From: Acidulodesulfobacterium sp021802425
Lineage (GTDB): Bacteria; SZUA-79; Acidulodesulfobacterales; Acidulodesulfobacteraceae
Direction of reading: 5' to 3'
Length of the DNA stretch: 64,000 bases
NCBI GenBank assembly: GCA_021802425.1
Contig: JAJZXJ010000007.1
Coordinates: 25,487-89,486 of the forward strand
Shown here piece after piece: positions 35,690 through 44,459 of the stretch. Below the pieces are notes generated by a model, which was not told the DNA's origin, did not search any database, and was given only the letters and a program-made list of their open reading frames with translations. A program made the translations under genes and the position numbers. Position 1 is the first letter of the stretch. Each line of letters opens with the position of its first letter.

Positions 35690-37405
35690 TTACGCGCAGC
35701 AGCTAAGTTTGCTTATATCTTTTGTAAATGTCTGGGCGCAAAGTTTCAAGCTCTCCGCCATAGTCGGATAAACCCCTATTTCCTGACCTATTCTTTCAAC
35801 GGTGTAATTATTTTGTATATATACGGATGCCTGCTGGATAGTCTCGGAAGAATTGTGGGCAAGCATATGTATTCCTAAGACTTTGCCCGTTTCTTTTTCC
35901 GCTATCATCTTGACAAGCCCTTCGGTTTTAAATATAGCCTGAGCCTTGGGTGTATAGCTAATCGGGAATACCGCTTTTTCAATATCGTATCCGGCTTTTA
36001 CGGCCTGTTCCTCCGTAAGTCCGACTGAAGAAACTTCCGGGTCGGTAAAAGTAGTATGGGCAACAGCGGAATAATCGGTTTTTATATGTGTTCCATCCAA
36101 AAGATTGCTTGCGGCAATCTTGCCTTCGTAGGCTGCAACGGTCACAAAAAACCACTTTCCCGTGATATCGCCCGCGGCATAAATATTATCTTCCGAGGTT
36201 TTTAATTCGTCGTTTACGACAACAAAACCGTTTTTATCCGTTTCAACGCCTGCCGCATCCAGATTAAGTTCCATAGAATTTCCGATAATGCCGGTTGCCA
36301 TTAAAAATTCGTCGAATTCAATAACTTTAATACCGTCTTCCGTTTCTATTTCGGCATATTTTTTACCTTCTTTCTTATACAATTTCTTAATTTCGGAGCC
36401 CAATAATATTTCAATACTCTCCCTTCTTAAAATATTTTCAAGTTCCTCGGATATTTCGGGCTCCTCGTTCAACGCTACCCTGTTTGCCCTGCCAACTATA
36501 ACAACCTTTGAACCAAACCTGCTAAACATCTGCGCAAACTCAAGAGCCAGGGCCCTTGTTCCCTGTATTAAAAGCGTCTTTGGAATATAGAAGGTATCCA
36601 AAAGTTCGGTATTTGTCATGTAACCCGTATCTCCAAGGCCGGGAATATCGAGTATTTTATTTTTAGAACCGGTTGCGATAATAAATTTTTCGGATGAAAT
36701 CACGTAAGGTTGTTCGGTCCTACCTAAAGGAATTATCTCAACCGCATTTTTTGATATAAATCTGCCGGTTCCGTTAATAAACTTTATTTGCGGATAGCCT
36801 TCAAGCACATTGTAATATTTTACCTGCCTTAAAGCCGTTAAAAGAATATTCTTTTCCTTAACAAGCGTCTTCATATCAATCGACTTTTGTTCTACCTTAA
36901 TACCTTGATATTTATTATTTAAAGGTTCATAAAATATCCGGCCGGCTTCGAGAAAGTGCTTAGACGGAACGCAGCCCCTGTTAAGGCAGGTGCCGCCTAT
37001 AACCCAATTTTCGATAACGCATACTCTCAAATTCTTTTCTGCGGCATAGATAGCTGACGAAAAAGCGGCGGAACCGCCCCCTATAATAATAAGATCGTAA
37101 TCATAGCCGACGGCGCCGTTTTTATTATCGGCTTCGGAAACGCCTTTAGATGAGGTTCTATCATGGCTTTCATCCAACCCTTCCGCTTCCGAAACGCCAT
37201 ACTTGCCGGGCTTATAGCCTGCGTCTTTAATGGATGCGATAATAGTTTCTACATTTACATTGTTATCCGCAACTATATATGACTTATTTTCTTTCAAAAC
37301 GGTATCGATATTTTTAACCCCCGGCACGGACAAGATAAATTTATTAACCCTTGCAACGCAATGCTCGCATGTCATTCCGTTTACTTCAATATTGATTTTT
37401 TTCAT
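35690..37405 (-). CDS. merA: Mercuric reductase with N-terminal metal-binding domain
   Basis: 571 residues from ATG 37405 (AAGGGGAAAG upstream); an in-frame extension to 37510 would read into merR and is not supported. Residues 1-68 are an HMA domain with GMTCEHC (C13, C16); then a pyridine nucleotide-disulfide oxidoreductase with GGTCLNRGCVPSK (C140, C145), NAD/FAD motifs, and the terminal SCCA pair (C569, C570) that receives Hg(II). Reduces Hg(II) to Hg(0). A linker of about 30 residues rich in Glu/Ser/Asp joins the HMA domain. Follows merR by 41 bases. Confidence 0.95.
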   Translation of the reverse strand: MKKINIEVNGMTCEHCVARVNKFILSVPGVKNIDTVLKENKSYIVADNNVNVETIIASIKDAGYKPGKYGVSEAEGLDESHDRTSSKGVSEADNKNGAVGYDYDLIIIGGGSAAFSSAIYAAEKNLRVCVIENWVIGGTCLNRGCVPSKHFLEAGRIFYEPLNNKYQGIKVEQKSIDMKTLVKEKNILLTALRQVKYYNVLEGYPQIKFINGTGRFISKNAVEIIPLGRTEQPYVISSEKFIIATGSKNKILDIPGLGDTGYMTNTELLDTFYIPKTLLIQGTRALALEFAQMFSRFGSKVVIVGRANRVALNEEPEISEELENILRRESIEILLGSEIKKLYKKEGKKYAEIETEDGIKVIEFDEFLMATGIIGNSMELNLDAAGVETDKNGFVVVNDELKTSEDNIYAAGDITGKWFFVTVAAYEGKIAASNLLDGTHIKTDYSAVAHTTFTDPEVSSVGLTEEQAVKAGYDIEKAVFPISYTPKAQAIFKTEGLVKMIAEKETGKVLGIHMLAHNSSETIQQASVYIQNNYTVERIGQEIGVYPTMAESLKLCAQTFTKDISKLSCCA

Positions 37406-37446
37406 GAGTGCTCTTTCCCCTTTAATATTATTTTTATTTTCTATCA

Positions 37447-37842
37447 CTAACTTTCGAACTTTAAAATATCTAAAATCGGGCACTTCTGGCTGTCGGTTTT
37501 TTCTTCGCATAACGATATAAGATTTAAAAGCTCTTTGCGCATCAGCTTTAAAGAATTAAGTTTCTTATCTATTTCATAGACTTTTTCTTCGGCCAACTTT
37601 TTCACATTCGAGCAGGTATTATATTTATTGTTATCTAATGAAAAAATTTCGGATATTTGCTTTAAGGAAAAACCGATAACCTTTGCATGTTTTATAAAAC
37701 GCAAAACATCGGCGGCTTTTTCCGGATATATCCTGTACCCCGCTTCATTTGTATCGGGTTTATCAATTAACCCTATACGCTCGTAATATCTGATGGTTTG
37801 GGTGTTTAAATGAACCGCTTTAGCTAACTGTCCGATAGTCAT
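37447..37842 (-). CDS. merR: Mercury-responsive MerR regulator
   Basis: 131 residues. MerR-type HTH MTIGQLAKAVHLNTQTIRYYERIG, dimerisation helix, and three Hg-binding cysteines at C77, C112 and C121. The spacings (35 and 9) equal those of Tn501 MerR C82/C117/C126, so it should sense Hg(II). Cognate operators are at 37870-37901 (own operon) and 37974-38005 (merP-merT). Confidence 0.93.
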   Translation of the reverse strand: MTIGQLAKAVHLNTQTIRYYERIGLIDKPDTNEAGYRIYPEKAADVLRFIKHAKVIGFSLKQISEIFSLDNNKYNTCSNVKKLAEEKVYEIDKKLNSLKLMRKELLNLISLCEEKTDSQKCPILDILKFES

Positions 37843-37869
37843 ATGTTTTTATTTTTGCCTCATAATATC

Positions 37870-37901
37870 ATTTTACACCTTATAGTTAAGTATAATGTCA
37901 A
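37870..37901 (-). promoter_or_regulatory. MerR-type promoter/operator of merR-merA
   Basis: On the minus strand: TTGACA (37896-37901), 20-base spacer beginning TTATAC and ending TATAAGGTG, TAAAAT (37870-37875), 28 bases before the merR start. The over-long 20-base spacer with a dyad is the hallmark of MerR-controlled promoters. Confidence 0.8.
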
Positions 37902-37973
37902 GTTATTTTTAACATATATTTTATATTATTCCAAATCCCGATTGAGAAAATAATTTGGGGTATTAAAAAAGGC

Positions 37974-38005
37974 TTGACATTATACCAAAGTATAAGGTGT
38001 AAAAT
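37974..38005 (+). promoter_or_regulatory. MerR-type promoter/operator of merP-merT
   Basis: TTGACA (37974-37979), 20-base spacer with dyad TTATAC-CAAA-GTATAA (37980-37995) followed by GGTG, then TAAAAT (38000-38005), 67 bases before merP. It matches the minus-strand operator except for the five central spacer bases, so a single MerR should control both transcripts. Confidence 0.8.
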
Positions 38006-38072
38006 ATAAAATTGAGATAAACTTGGAATAAAAAAAGAAAAATTATAAAAAATAAACGATTTGGGGGTTTTT

Positions 38073-38459
38073 ATGAAAAGTTATTTAAATTGGAAAAATG
38101 TTATTGCAGGTATTTTCGCTGTTTTGATTTTAGCTTCGCAGGTATTGTTGACATCCGCATTCGTCTATAAAAAAAACGCTGTTTCGGGGGCGGTTATATC
38201 CGCCGCCTTTAAGAATGCAAATGCCCTTAATACGGATAAATTTAAAGTTTACGGGCTTGTGTGCGGGGATACATTTTGCATAACCTCTATTCAGAATGCG
38301 TTATATAGGATAAAAGGGGTTATTTCGGCAAAAGTTGATATGGAAAATCAGGAGGCGATCGTTAAATTTCACGGAAACATTCCGCCCGAAACCTTTATAA
38401 AGGCAATAGACGGCGCATCCAACGCCATGTTTCATTACAGCGCTCATTATATAAAATAA
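38073..38459 (+). CDS. merP: MerP-like mercury-binding protein with membrane anchor
   Basis: 128 residues from ATG 38073 (GGGGG 5 bases upstream; the upstream TTG at 38061 is unlikely). An uncleaved-looking N-terminal helix (about 9-31), then one HMA-like domain with YGLVCGDTFCITSIQNALYRI in two pieces around C64 and C69. Standard MerP has GMTCxxC; here the spacing is C-x4-C. It is first in the plus-strand mer operon and followed by merT, which supports the function. Confidence 0.8.
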   Translation: MKSYLNWKNVIAGIFAVLILASQVLLTSAFVYKKNAVSGAVISAAFKNANALNTDKFKVYGLVCGDTFCITSIQNALYRIKGVISAKVDMENQEAIVKFHGNIPPETFIKAIDGASNAMFHYSAHYIK

Positions 38460-38486
38460 ATGTAAAGAAACAAGGGGGAAAAGGCT

Positions 38487-38978
38487 ATGAAAGTTTCAAA
38501 GCAAACGAAGTTCAGCGAAGCTCAACTTCGCGAGGGCAAAGCCCGAGAGCAGAGCGGTCAAGTAAAAGATATATCTAACGCAGCTTCCAATGCCGCTTCC
38601 GGTTCCGCTGCCCTGTTTGCAATTTTGGGCGGGGCTTGCTGCTGGGGACCGTTAGTTTTCAGCGTACTTGGAATAGGTGCAAGCACAGGGGGAGTTCTCG
38701 GTTCTACTGCCTCTTTTCTGGGAGTTATTGCGCCTTACAGAAATTATTTTTTGATATTAAATATTATCGGCATCCTTTTGTCCTTTTCCTTCATTTATAT
38801 AATGCCGAAAATATCGTTAAAAAAAAGCGCACCTTTCACTGAATGCGATTGCGAGGCAAAAAGCACGCTTAATTTAAGCAAGCTAGTTTTTTTCCTGTCT
38901 TTCATAATCACGGTTGGGATGTTTGCGTACTTATATATGGATACCGGACAGATTTTTACGGCGTGGCCGGCGGTTTAA
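38487..38978 (+). CDS. merT: Mercuric ion transporter MerT
   Basis: 163 residues. Three membrane helices with the inner Cys pair GGACCWGPL (C51, C52) in helix 1, and the cytoplasmic-side C120 and C122 (FTECDCEAK) of the second pair. The first 40 residues have no counterpart in typical MerT, and residues 8-22 (FSEAQLREGKAREQ) are encoded by two consecutive short palindromes (see findings). 27 bases after merP; CAAGGGGG lies before the ATG. Confidence 0.86.
   Translation: MKVSKQTKFSEAQLREGKAREQSGQVKDISNAASNAASGSAALFAILGGACCWGPLVFSVLGIGASTGGVLGSTASFLGVIAPYRNYFLILNIIGILLSFSFIYIMPKISLKKSAPFTECDCEAKSTLNLSKLVFFLSFIITVGMFAYLYMDTGQIFTAWPAV
38506..38544. repeat. In-frame palindromic element inside merT
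   Basis: Two hairpins in tandem within codons 8-20 of merT: CGAAGTT-C-AGC pairs with GCT-C-AACTTCG (38506-38530, loop GAA), then GGGC-AAA-GCCC (38534-38544). GC-rich against AT-rich neighbours; the reading frame is kept open. Confidence 0.6.
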
Positions 38979-39033
38979 GACGACAATTGTCCTGAATGCT
39001 TAATGAGAAATTATTATATAACAAGGAGTAAAA

Positions 39034-39288
39034 ATGGAACAAAATGAAGATTTTCAAGATACCATTCAAAGTTTGATAATAGAAATAGAAAATATTAAAG
39101 ACTATCTGGAAGAAATATATAGTTATGACGGAGATATAAAAAAACTTTTTGTGAATTATGAAAATGAAACATATATTGAGCGTAAAGTCAGCGAATTAAG
39201 CGATAAGGTCGAAGTTTTTAACTGGTGGTGGAAGGTAATCGTGAGAGATGTAAAAGAGATGAAAGATATCCTGAAACCGGAAGATTAA
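39034..39288 (+). CDS. Unknown small protein of the mer operon
   Basis: 84 residues, acidic, mostly helical, with an isolated WWWK aromatic patch (about residues 65-67). AAGGAG 6 bases before the ATG. Follows merT by 55 bases in the same direction, so it may be part of the mercury operon. No family recognised. Confidence 0.55.
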   Translation: MEQNEDFQDTIQSLIIEIENIKDYLEEIYSYDGDIKKLFVNYENETYIERKVSELSDKVEVFNWWWKVIVRDVKEMKDILKPED

Positions 39289-39296
39289 AAACTGAA

Positions 39297-39308
39297 CCGC
39301 TAAAGCGG
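39297..39308. terminator. Short hairpin between convergent genes
   Basis: CCGCT-AA-AGCGG, then AAAAAGCGG, in the 35-base gap between the mer-operon small gene and copA. Possible weak bidirectional terminator; no long T-tract. Confidence 0.3.
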
Positions 39309-39323
39309 AAAAAGCGGAACATT

Positions 39324-41588
39324 TTATTCAACCCTTCGCAACCTTAAAGCGTTGCTTACCACCGATACCGAACTAAAGCTCATTGCCGCGGCCGCGATAG
39401 CCGGACTGAGTAAAATCCCAAAAAAGGGATAAAGAATGCCTGCGGCAATAGGAATACCCACCGTATTGTAAATAAAAGCAAAAAAAAGGTTCTGTTTGAT
39501 GTTGCGCATCGTTAATCTGCTTAAGCGCCTTGCCCGCACTATTCCTCTTAAGTCGCCTTTAACCAAAGTTACGCCGGCGCTTTCCATTGCAACATCGGTA
39601 CCTGTTCCCATGGCTATACCGACATGAGCCTGTGCGAGAGCAGGTGCGTCATTTACCCCGTCTCCTGCCATTGCAACGGTTCTTCCCTCATCCTGCAATT
39701 TTTTTACCATCAAAGCCTTCTGATCGGGCAATACCTCGCTAATCACCTCATCGAGACCAAGTTTCTTAGAAACAGCCTCGGCGGTGGTGCGGTTATCTCC
39801 CGTAAGCATAACTATGCGGATACCTTCTTCATGGAGCTGTCTAACTGCCTCAAAAGTAGTATCTTTTATGGGGTCTGCCACGCCGATGAGTCCGGCGGCT
39901 TTTTCATCAACCGCCACGAACATTGCCGTTTTTCCGTCCCGCCTCATTTCCTCGGCTTTTAAGTCCAAATTTTTATGGTCTATTTTTAGGTCATCTAAGA
40001 GTATATGGTTACCCAGCGCTATACGGCGTCCTTCTATATTGCCTATAACCCCTTTACCTGTCAATGATTCAAAAGACCCGGTTTTTCCCGGCGTTATCCC
40101 TCTTTCGCCAGCCCCGGAAACGATAGCCGCCGCAAGCGGATGTTCGCTTCCTTTTTCGATGCCGGCCGCAAAAAACAATATTTTATTTTCGTCAAATCCT
40201 GCCGCCGGAACTACGGAGGTAAGTTTAGGCTTGCCTATCGTGAGTGTTCCCGTCTTATCCACCACAAGGGTATCCACTTTTTTCATAATCTCGATTGCCT
40301 CGGCATTTTTGAAAAGTACGCCTTCCATAGCCCCCTTTCCCGTGGCTACCATTATCGACATAGGCGTTGCAAGCCCAAGGGCGCAGGGACATGCAATTAT
40401 CAGTACCGCTACGGCATTGACAAGCGCAAGCGCCATTCTTGGTTCCGGGCCGATTAATGACCAGATAATAAAGGTTAAAACGGCGATAGCAACTACTATC
40501 TGAACAAAGTAACCGGCTACAATATCGGCGAGTTTCTGGATAGGAGCGCGGCTTCTTTGCGCTTCGGCAACCATTTGAACGATCCTGAAAAGCAGGGTAT
40601 CGGCGCCTACTTTTTCTGCCTTCATTATAAGAGACCCCGTGCCGTTTAGAGTTGCGCCTATTATTTTGTCTCCTTTATGTTTTTCCACGGGGATGGATTC
40701 CCCCGTAATCATAGATTCGTCAACCGAACTTGTTCCCTCCGTTACTATGCCGTCAACGGGAATTTTTTCGCCCGGACGGACGCGAAGCAAGTCGCCTGGA
40801 TTAACCTCGTCAAGAGGAATATCTTCCTCTTTTTCCCCCTTTATAAGCCTTGCCGTTTTAGGAGATAGACCGAGCAAGGCTTTAATCGCCGCTCCAGTTT
40901 TGCTGCGAGCCTTAAGTTCAAGCATCTGACCGAGAAGCACAAGCGTTACTATAAAAGCGGCTGCTTCGAAATACGTATCCACCTGCCCGCCTTTACCCCG
41001 AAAAGATGCAGGAAATACCTGCGGCATAAGCGCAGCTATAAGGCTGTATAAATATGCGACTCCGACACCTAAGCTTATCAGCGTAAACATGTTTAGGCTG
41101 CGGTTTTTTATAGAATTGACCCCCCTGACAAAAAACGGCCATCCTCCCCATAAAACCACAGGCGTGGCAAGTATAAGTTCAATCCATTCCGATATTTTAG
41201 GAGGGAGAAGGCTTTCAATAGATATTGCCGGAGCATAAACGCTCATGGCAATCAACAGAAGCGGAACGGTTAGGATGAGACTAACCCAAAAACGCCTTGT
41301 CATATTTAAAAGCTCGGTATTCTTTTCTTCTTCTAAAGAGCCGGAGCGCGGTTCGAGGGCCATCCCGCATATAGGACAATTTCCCGGCGCATTGCGAATA
41401 ATCTGCGGATGCATGGGGCATACCCATTCCGTTTTAGGTTTGGGAGCGGACGGAAACACAGGTTCGAGAGCCATCCCGCATATAGGACAGAAGCCGGGTA
41501 CCGGCCGGCTTACCTCCGGATGCATCGGACAGATGTATGTATCATATCGGATTTTTTCGGAACTTTGACCTTTTTCCTGAACTTTCAT
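39324..41588 (-). CDS. copA: Copper-translocating P-type ATPase with two N-terminal metal-binding modules
   Basis: 754 residues. Two tandem copies of a CPMHPxxxxxxxGxCPxCGM-type module (YICPMHPEVSRPVPGFCPIC and VCPMHPQIIRNAPGNCPIC in residues 17-80), each followed by an ALEP linker. Then eight helices with the ion motif CPCALG, phosphorylation loop DKTGTLTIGKP and hinge GDGVNDAPAL. The CPC motif marks P1B ATPases; CPMHP-type N-termini are typical of CopB/CopA-like Cu/Ag exporters. GAGGGCT before the ATG. Convergent with the mer operon, so likely a separate regulated unit. Confidence 0.92.
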   Translation of the reverse strand: MKVQEKGQSSEKIRYDTYICPMHPEVSRPVPGFCPICGMALEPVFPSAPKPKTEWVCPMHPQIIRNAPGNCPICGMALEPRSGSLEEEKNTELLNMTRRFWVSLILTVPLLLIAMSVYAPAISIESLLPPKISEWIELILATPVVLWGGWPFFVRGVNSIKNRSLNMFTLISLGVGVAYLYSLIAALMPQVFPASFRGKGGQVDTYFEAAAFIVTLVLLGQMLELKARSKTGAAIKALLGLSPKTARLIKGEKEEDIPLDEVNPGDLLRVRPGEKIPVDGIVTEGTSSVDESMITGESIPVEKHKGDKIIGATLNGTGSLIMKAEKVGADTLLFRIVQMVAEAQRSRAPIQKLADIVAGYFVQIVVAIAVLTFIIWSLIGPEPRMALALVNAVAVLIIACPCALGLATPMSIMVATGKGAMEGVLFKNAEAIEIMKKVDTLVVDKTGTLTIGKPKLTSVVPAAGFDENKILFFAAGIEKGSEHPLAAAIVSGAGERGITPGKTGSFESLTGKGVIGNIEGRRIALGNHILLDDLKIDHKNLDLKAEEMRRDGKTAMFVAVDEKAAGLIGVADPIKDTTFEAVRQLHEEGIRIVMLTGDNRTTAEAVSKKLGLDEVISEVLPDQKALMVKKLQDEGRTVAMAGDGVNDAPALAQAHVGIAMGTGTDVAMESAGVTLVKGDLRGIVRARRLSRLTMRNIKQNLFFAFIYNTVGIPIAAGILYPFFGILLSPAIAAAAMSFSSVSVVSNALRLRRVE

Positions 41589-41654
41589 AGCCCTCTTCTT
41601 GTATTCACATCCGCATCATACACACAGACAGTTTTTGTACTTGCAGTTTTTATT

Positions 41655-42719
41655 TTATCCTGCTTTATACCTTCTTTTTGCAATGGGCAAAAGAAGATTT
41701 TTTAAAAAAGATTGATTGTAATTGCGTTTAAGAAAATCGCTCGGATCGCCTTTCGCAAATCTCTTGGCGAGGTATCTATATCCCGTATTGCCGAATTTTT
41801 CGAATAAATATCTGTTAACGAGGGATGTTTCCAACATAGGTTTTAATTCCTTTTTCCAAAGTAAATCGTAATTCAAACCTGAAATTATACTATTTGCGGC
41901 CATATAACCGGATAGAATCGCATACCTCATTCCAAATCCCCAAAGGTAGTCCTGAAACCCGGCCGCTTCACCTATATATATTTTATTATGATATACTTGG
42001 GTATTCCCGATAAAAAAATTTCCGCAGCCGCCAAACCTTTTTTCATTTTTAATATCGATATTTTTTTCATTTTGGAAAAAATTAATCAAATTTTTAAAAT
42101 ATTTTTTTTCATTTTTGCAATCGTTATAGATTACGGTTGCCGCCGTTCCCTGACCGTTATTGACAAGCAGGTACGCATATCCTTTCGGAGCTATTTCGTC
42201 ATCGAAAATCACAGCCGCCTGGTCATTCATTTCCGTATCGAATGTTATGCCCGCCGCTATAAAATCCGCAGTTTTTGGACCTGTGCCTATTATTACGGTT
42301 TCTTCAGGGGATGAAGCTATGCGGCGGTTAAAAAGTATTTCAATCCCAAGCGCAATAGCCTGTTTCTTTAGCCCCTCATCGAGCGAACCTTCGCCCACGC
42401 CTCTTTTTACAAGATAGAAAATGGGTTTTCCGGATTTTATTTCCAGCGGGGCTATTCCGGGAGCGTATATATCGCCTCCGTAATAAGGAACGCATAAAAA
42501 ATTAACATCTATGCCTATATCCTTTAACAGCGCGGTTATATCTTTATCGGAGCTCCAGTTTTCCAGCCCTTGAAAGCCGACATTCCTACGATGGCCGACA
42601 TCGGGGGACATTTCGTAAACCCTTGCCTTGTAGCCGTGTTTTGCAAGGACTATGGCAGAGGTCAAACCGGCGGGTCCTGCCCCGGCAATACTGATATGGC
42701 GTTCCTCTTTAAAGTTCAA
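41655..42719 (-). CDS. FAD-dependent oxidoreductase, geranylgeranyl-reductase/UbiH-like
   Basis: 354 residues. Rossmann GAGPAGLTSAIVLAKHG at residues about 11-27, and later GEAAGFQDYLWGFGMRYAILSG, the FAD-binding DG-type motif with GxxxGxxxA. No catalytic motif places it in a known pathway, and related enzymes reduce isoprenoid chains or hydroxylate aromatic rings. The start appears to be TTG (42719), because GAGPAG lies only about ten residues in; no clear ribosome site is seen. Confidence 0.7.
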   Translation of the reverse strand: MNFKEERHISIAGAGPAGLTSAIVLAKHGYKARVYEMSPDVGHRRNVGFQGLENWSSDKDITALLKDIGIDVNFLCVPYYGGDIYAPGIAPLEIKSGKPIFYLVKRGVGEGSLDEGLKKQAIALGIEILFNRRIASSPEETVIIGTGPKTADFIAAGITFDTEMNDQAAVIFDDEIAPKGYAYLLVNNGQGTAATVIYNDCKNEKKYFKNLINFFQNEKNIDIKNEKRFGGCGNFFIGNTQVYHNKIYIGEAAGFQDYLWGFGMRYAILSGYMAANSIISGLNYDLLWKKELKPMLETSLVNRYLFEKFGNTGYRYLAKRFAKGDPSDFLKRNYNQSFLKNLLLPIAKRRYKAG

Positions 42720-42864
42720 AGTTTTAAAGTATAATCAAATAAAAATAAATGTATATTGTATATTTTTCTTATTTTGTTGATATAATTTAATATAGCACAT
42801 AAAAAAGACAAATCAAGAGATAAACTAAAGATAAAGGAACTTTGGTAAAAGAAGGAGGGAAACC

Positions 42865-43398
42865 GTGGCAAAATTATTAAAAGCATTAATCATTAGCGCC
42901 GACGATTTTGAAGATACCGAGCTTCTGGTTCCGTATTACCGTTTAAAGGAAGAAGGCGTCCAAATAGATATTGCGGGGATGAAAAAGGGCAGGATAAAAG
43001 GCAAGCACGGATATGAGGTAGAGGCAAATAAAGCCCTTGGCGAAATAAACCCCGACGATTACGACATCCTTATACTTCCGGGAGGAAAAGCCCCCGAAAC
43101 CGTCAGAAAGGATAAAGACGCGGTTAGAATCGCCAAATCTTTTTTTGAAAAAGAAAAACCCGTTGCCGCAATATGTCACGGACCGCAGACCTTAATTACG
43201 GCGGGACTTTTAAAAGGCAGACACGCGACATCATACAAGACTGTCGCCCCCGAACTTAAAGAAGCGGGGGCTTTATATATCGATAAGGATGTCGTGGTTG
43301 ACGGCAATCTTATAACATCGAGACAGCCGTCCGATATTCCGGTTTTTTTAAAAGAAACTATAAAAAAATTGAACGAGATTAAAAAAAACTTACTTTAA
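42865..43398 (+). CDS. DJ-1/PfpI family protein (class I glutamine amidotransferase-like)
   Basis: 177 residues. Nucleophile-elbow AAICHGPQTL with C104 and H105, and the early Glu in DDFEDTELLVPYYRL, are typical of PfpI/YhbO-type enzymes with protease or deglycase activity. The start is GTG (42865) with GGAGGG 6 bases before. The C-terminus overlaps the tail of the opposite-strand outer-membrane gene by 20 bases. Confidence 0.85.
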   Translation: MAKLLKALIISADDFEDTELLVPYYRLKEEGVQIDIAGMKKGRIKGKHGYEVEANKALGEINPDDYDILILPGGKAPETVRKDKDAVRIAKSFFEKEKPVAAICHGPQTLITAGLLKGRHATSYKTVAPELKEAGALYIDKDVVVDGNLITSRQPSDIPVFLKETIKKLNEIKKNLL

Positions 43399-44299
43399 TG
43401 CCTAAATTAAAAATAAGCTGGTTAGATTGGTCTTGCGGCTCCCAAGTATATGAGCCGTTCGGATAATAAATATTGTTAGAACGTCCTTCTTTATTTTGAA
43501 TATAATCGATTCCGACATAAGGGCTTATCATAAGGTTATTATTTTTATAGGCTTCGTAGCCAATTTTGCCGCCAAATATATAACCGTTACCGCTGCCCAA
43601 GTTATAAGTAATCGATTGCCCTAAGGTATTAGAATACCTATTCATCGAATTATTATAATTAAGTGTATAATAGCCATAAACTTGAGTCCAAAAGTTGGAA
43701 TCTAACGGTTTTACGAAAGCAAGGATGCCGAATAGCCAGTGGTCAAGTTTATAATGCTCAACATTTGAAGAACCATCAGGATTTATTACATTTCTATTCC
43801 AGTCAATATATTCGTAACCGGCGTTTGGGATTAAAGCTAACTGGTCGTCATTAAACAAAAACACATATCCTAATTTTGCCCCGTAATTTATATACATAAG
43901 TCCGTCGATGCTCGAAGAATATCCGCAGGGAACGCCGCCGCAGGTAAGACCGCCCGAATAATTGGATTTGCCGGCGTTGCTCGAAAGATTGAGCTCGTAA
44001 TAGATCGGCAGTTTTTTGCTAAAGTACGAAATGCCGATACCCCACCCGGGTAATTTAGCCGCTTCGTTGTCGTAGGTCGAACCCGCCGGATAATAAGGAG
44101 CGTCGGTACCGTTAACGGAATGTTCGGCATAATGCATATAATCTTCCGAAAAATATAAATCGAAAGAATTGATCAACTTAGAAACGCCCGCATTATATTT
44201 ATGGCTTGCCGGATACCCGTATTTTGACATAGTTTGCGCATATACGTTCACTGTGCTAAATAAAAAAAATATAGCAAACAAAACTAATATCTTTTTCAT
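43379..44299 (-). CDS. Outer-membrane beta-barrel protein, unknown function
   Basis: 306 residues from ATG 44299 (GGGGGAT 7 bases before; a longer ORF start at 44314 lacks it). Sec signal peptide ending VYA, then repeated amphipathic strands with aromatic girdles and a C-terminal Phe (KVSFF), as expected for a Bam-inserted barrel of perhaps 12-16 strands. An internal CGGVPCG disulfide-capable pair is odd for a barrel. Divergent from arsR; the two share a back-to-back promoter region. Function unknown. Confidence 0.75.
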   Translation of the reverse strand: MKKILVLFAIFFLFSTVNVYAQTMSKYGYPASHKYNAGVSKLINSFDLYFSEDYMHYAEHSVNGTDAPYYPAGSTYDNEAAKLPGWGIGISYFSKKLPIYYELNLSSNAGKSNYSGGLTCGGVPCGYSSSIDGLMYINYGAKLGYVFLFNDDQLALIPNAGYEYIDWNRNVINPDGSSNVEHYKLDHWLFGILAFVKPLDSNFWTQVYGYYTLNYNNSMNRYSNTLGQSITYNLGSGNGYIFGGKIGYEAYKNNNLMISPYVGIDYIQNKEGRSNNIYYPNGSYTWEPQDQSNQLIFNLGIKVSFF

Positions 44300-44360
44300 T
44301 TTACAATCCCCCATTCTAAATTAATTTAATAATTTTGGAAGGTTAATGTCAAATTATTTA

Positions 44361-44388
44361 TTGACAATATAAAATAAAAAGTTATATC
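44361..44388 (+). promoter_or_regulatory. arsR promoter
   Basis: TTGACA at 44361-44366, 16-base spacer, TATATC at 44383-44388. The first three bases of a 26-base operator begin 4 bases downstream. A facing TTGACA on the minus strand (44347-44352) can serve the divergent outer-membrane gene. Confidence 0.5.
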
Positions 44389-44391
44389 ATA

Positions 44392-44417
44392 AATGTATGA
44401 ATTATAATTCATACATT
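44392..44417. promoter_or_regulatory. 26-base perfect palindrome, likely ArsR operator
   Basis: Fully symmetric about 44404.5, half-site AATGTATGAATTA, placed just downstream of the arsR -10 box and 42 bases before the gene. ArsR/SmtB repressors bind such imperfect 12-2-12 palindromes at or near the promoter. Confidence 0.7.
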
Positions 44418-44459
44418 AAATTTTTCATTATTTTTTAATTTTTAATATAGTGTAAATTT

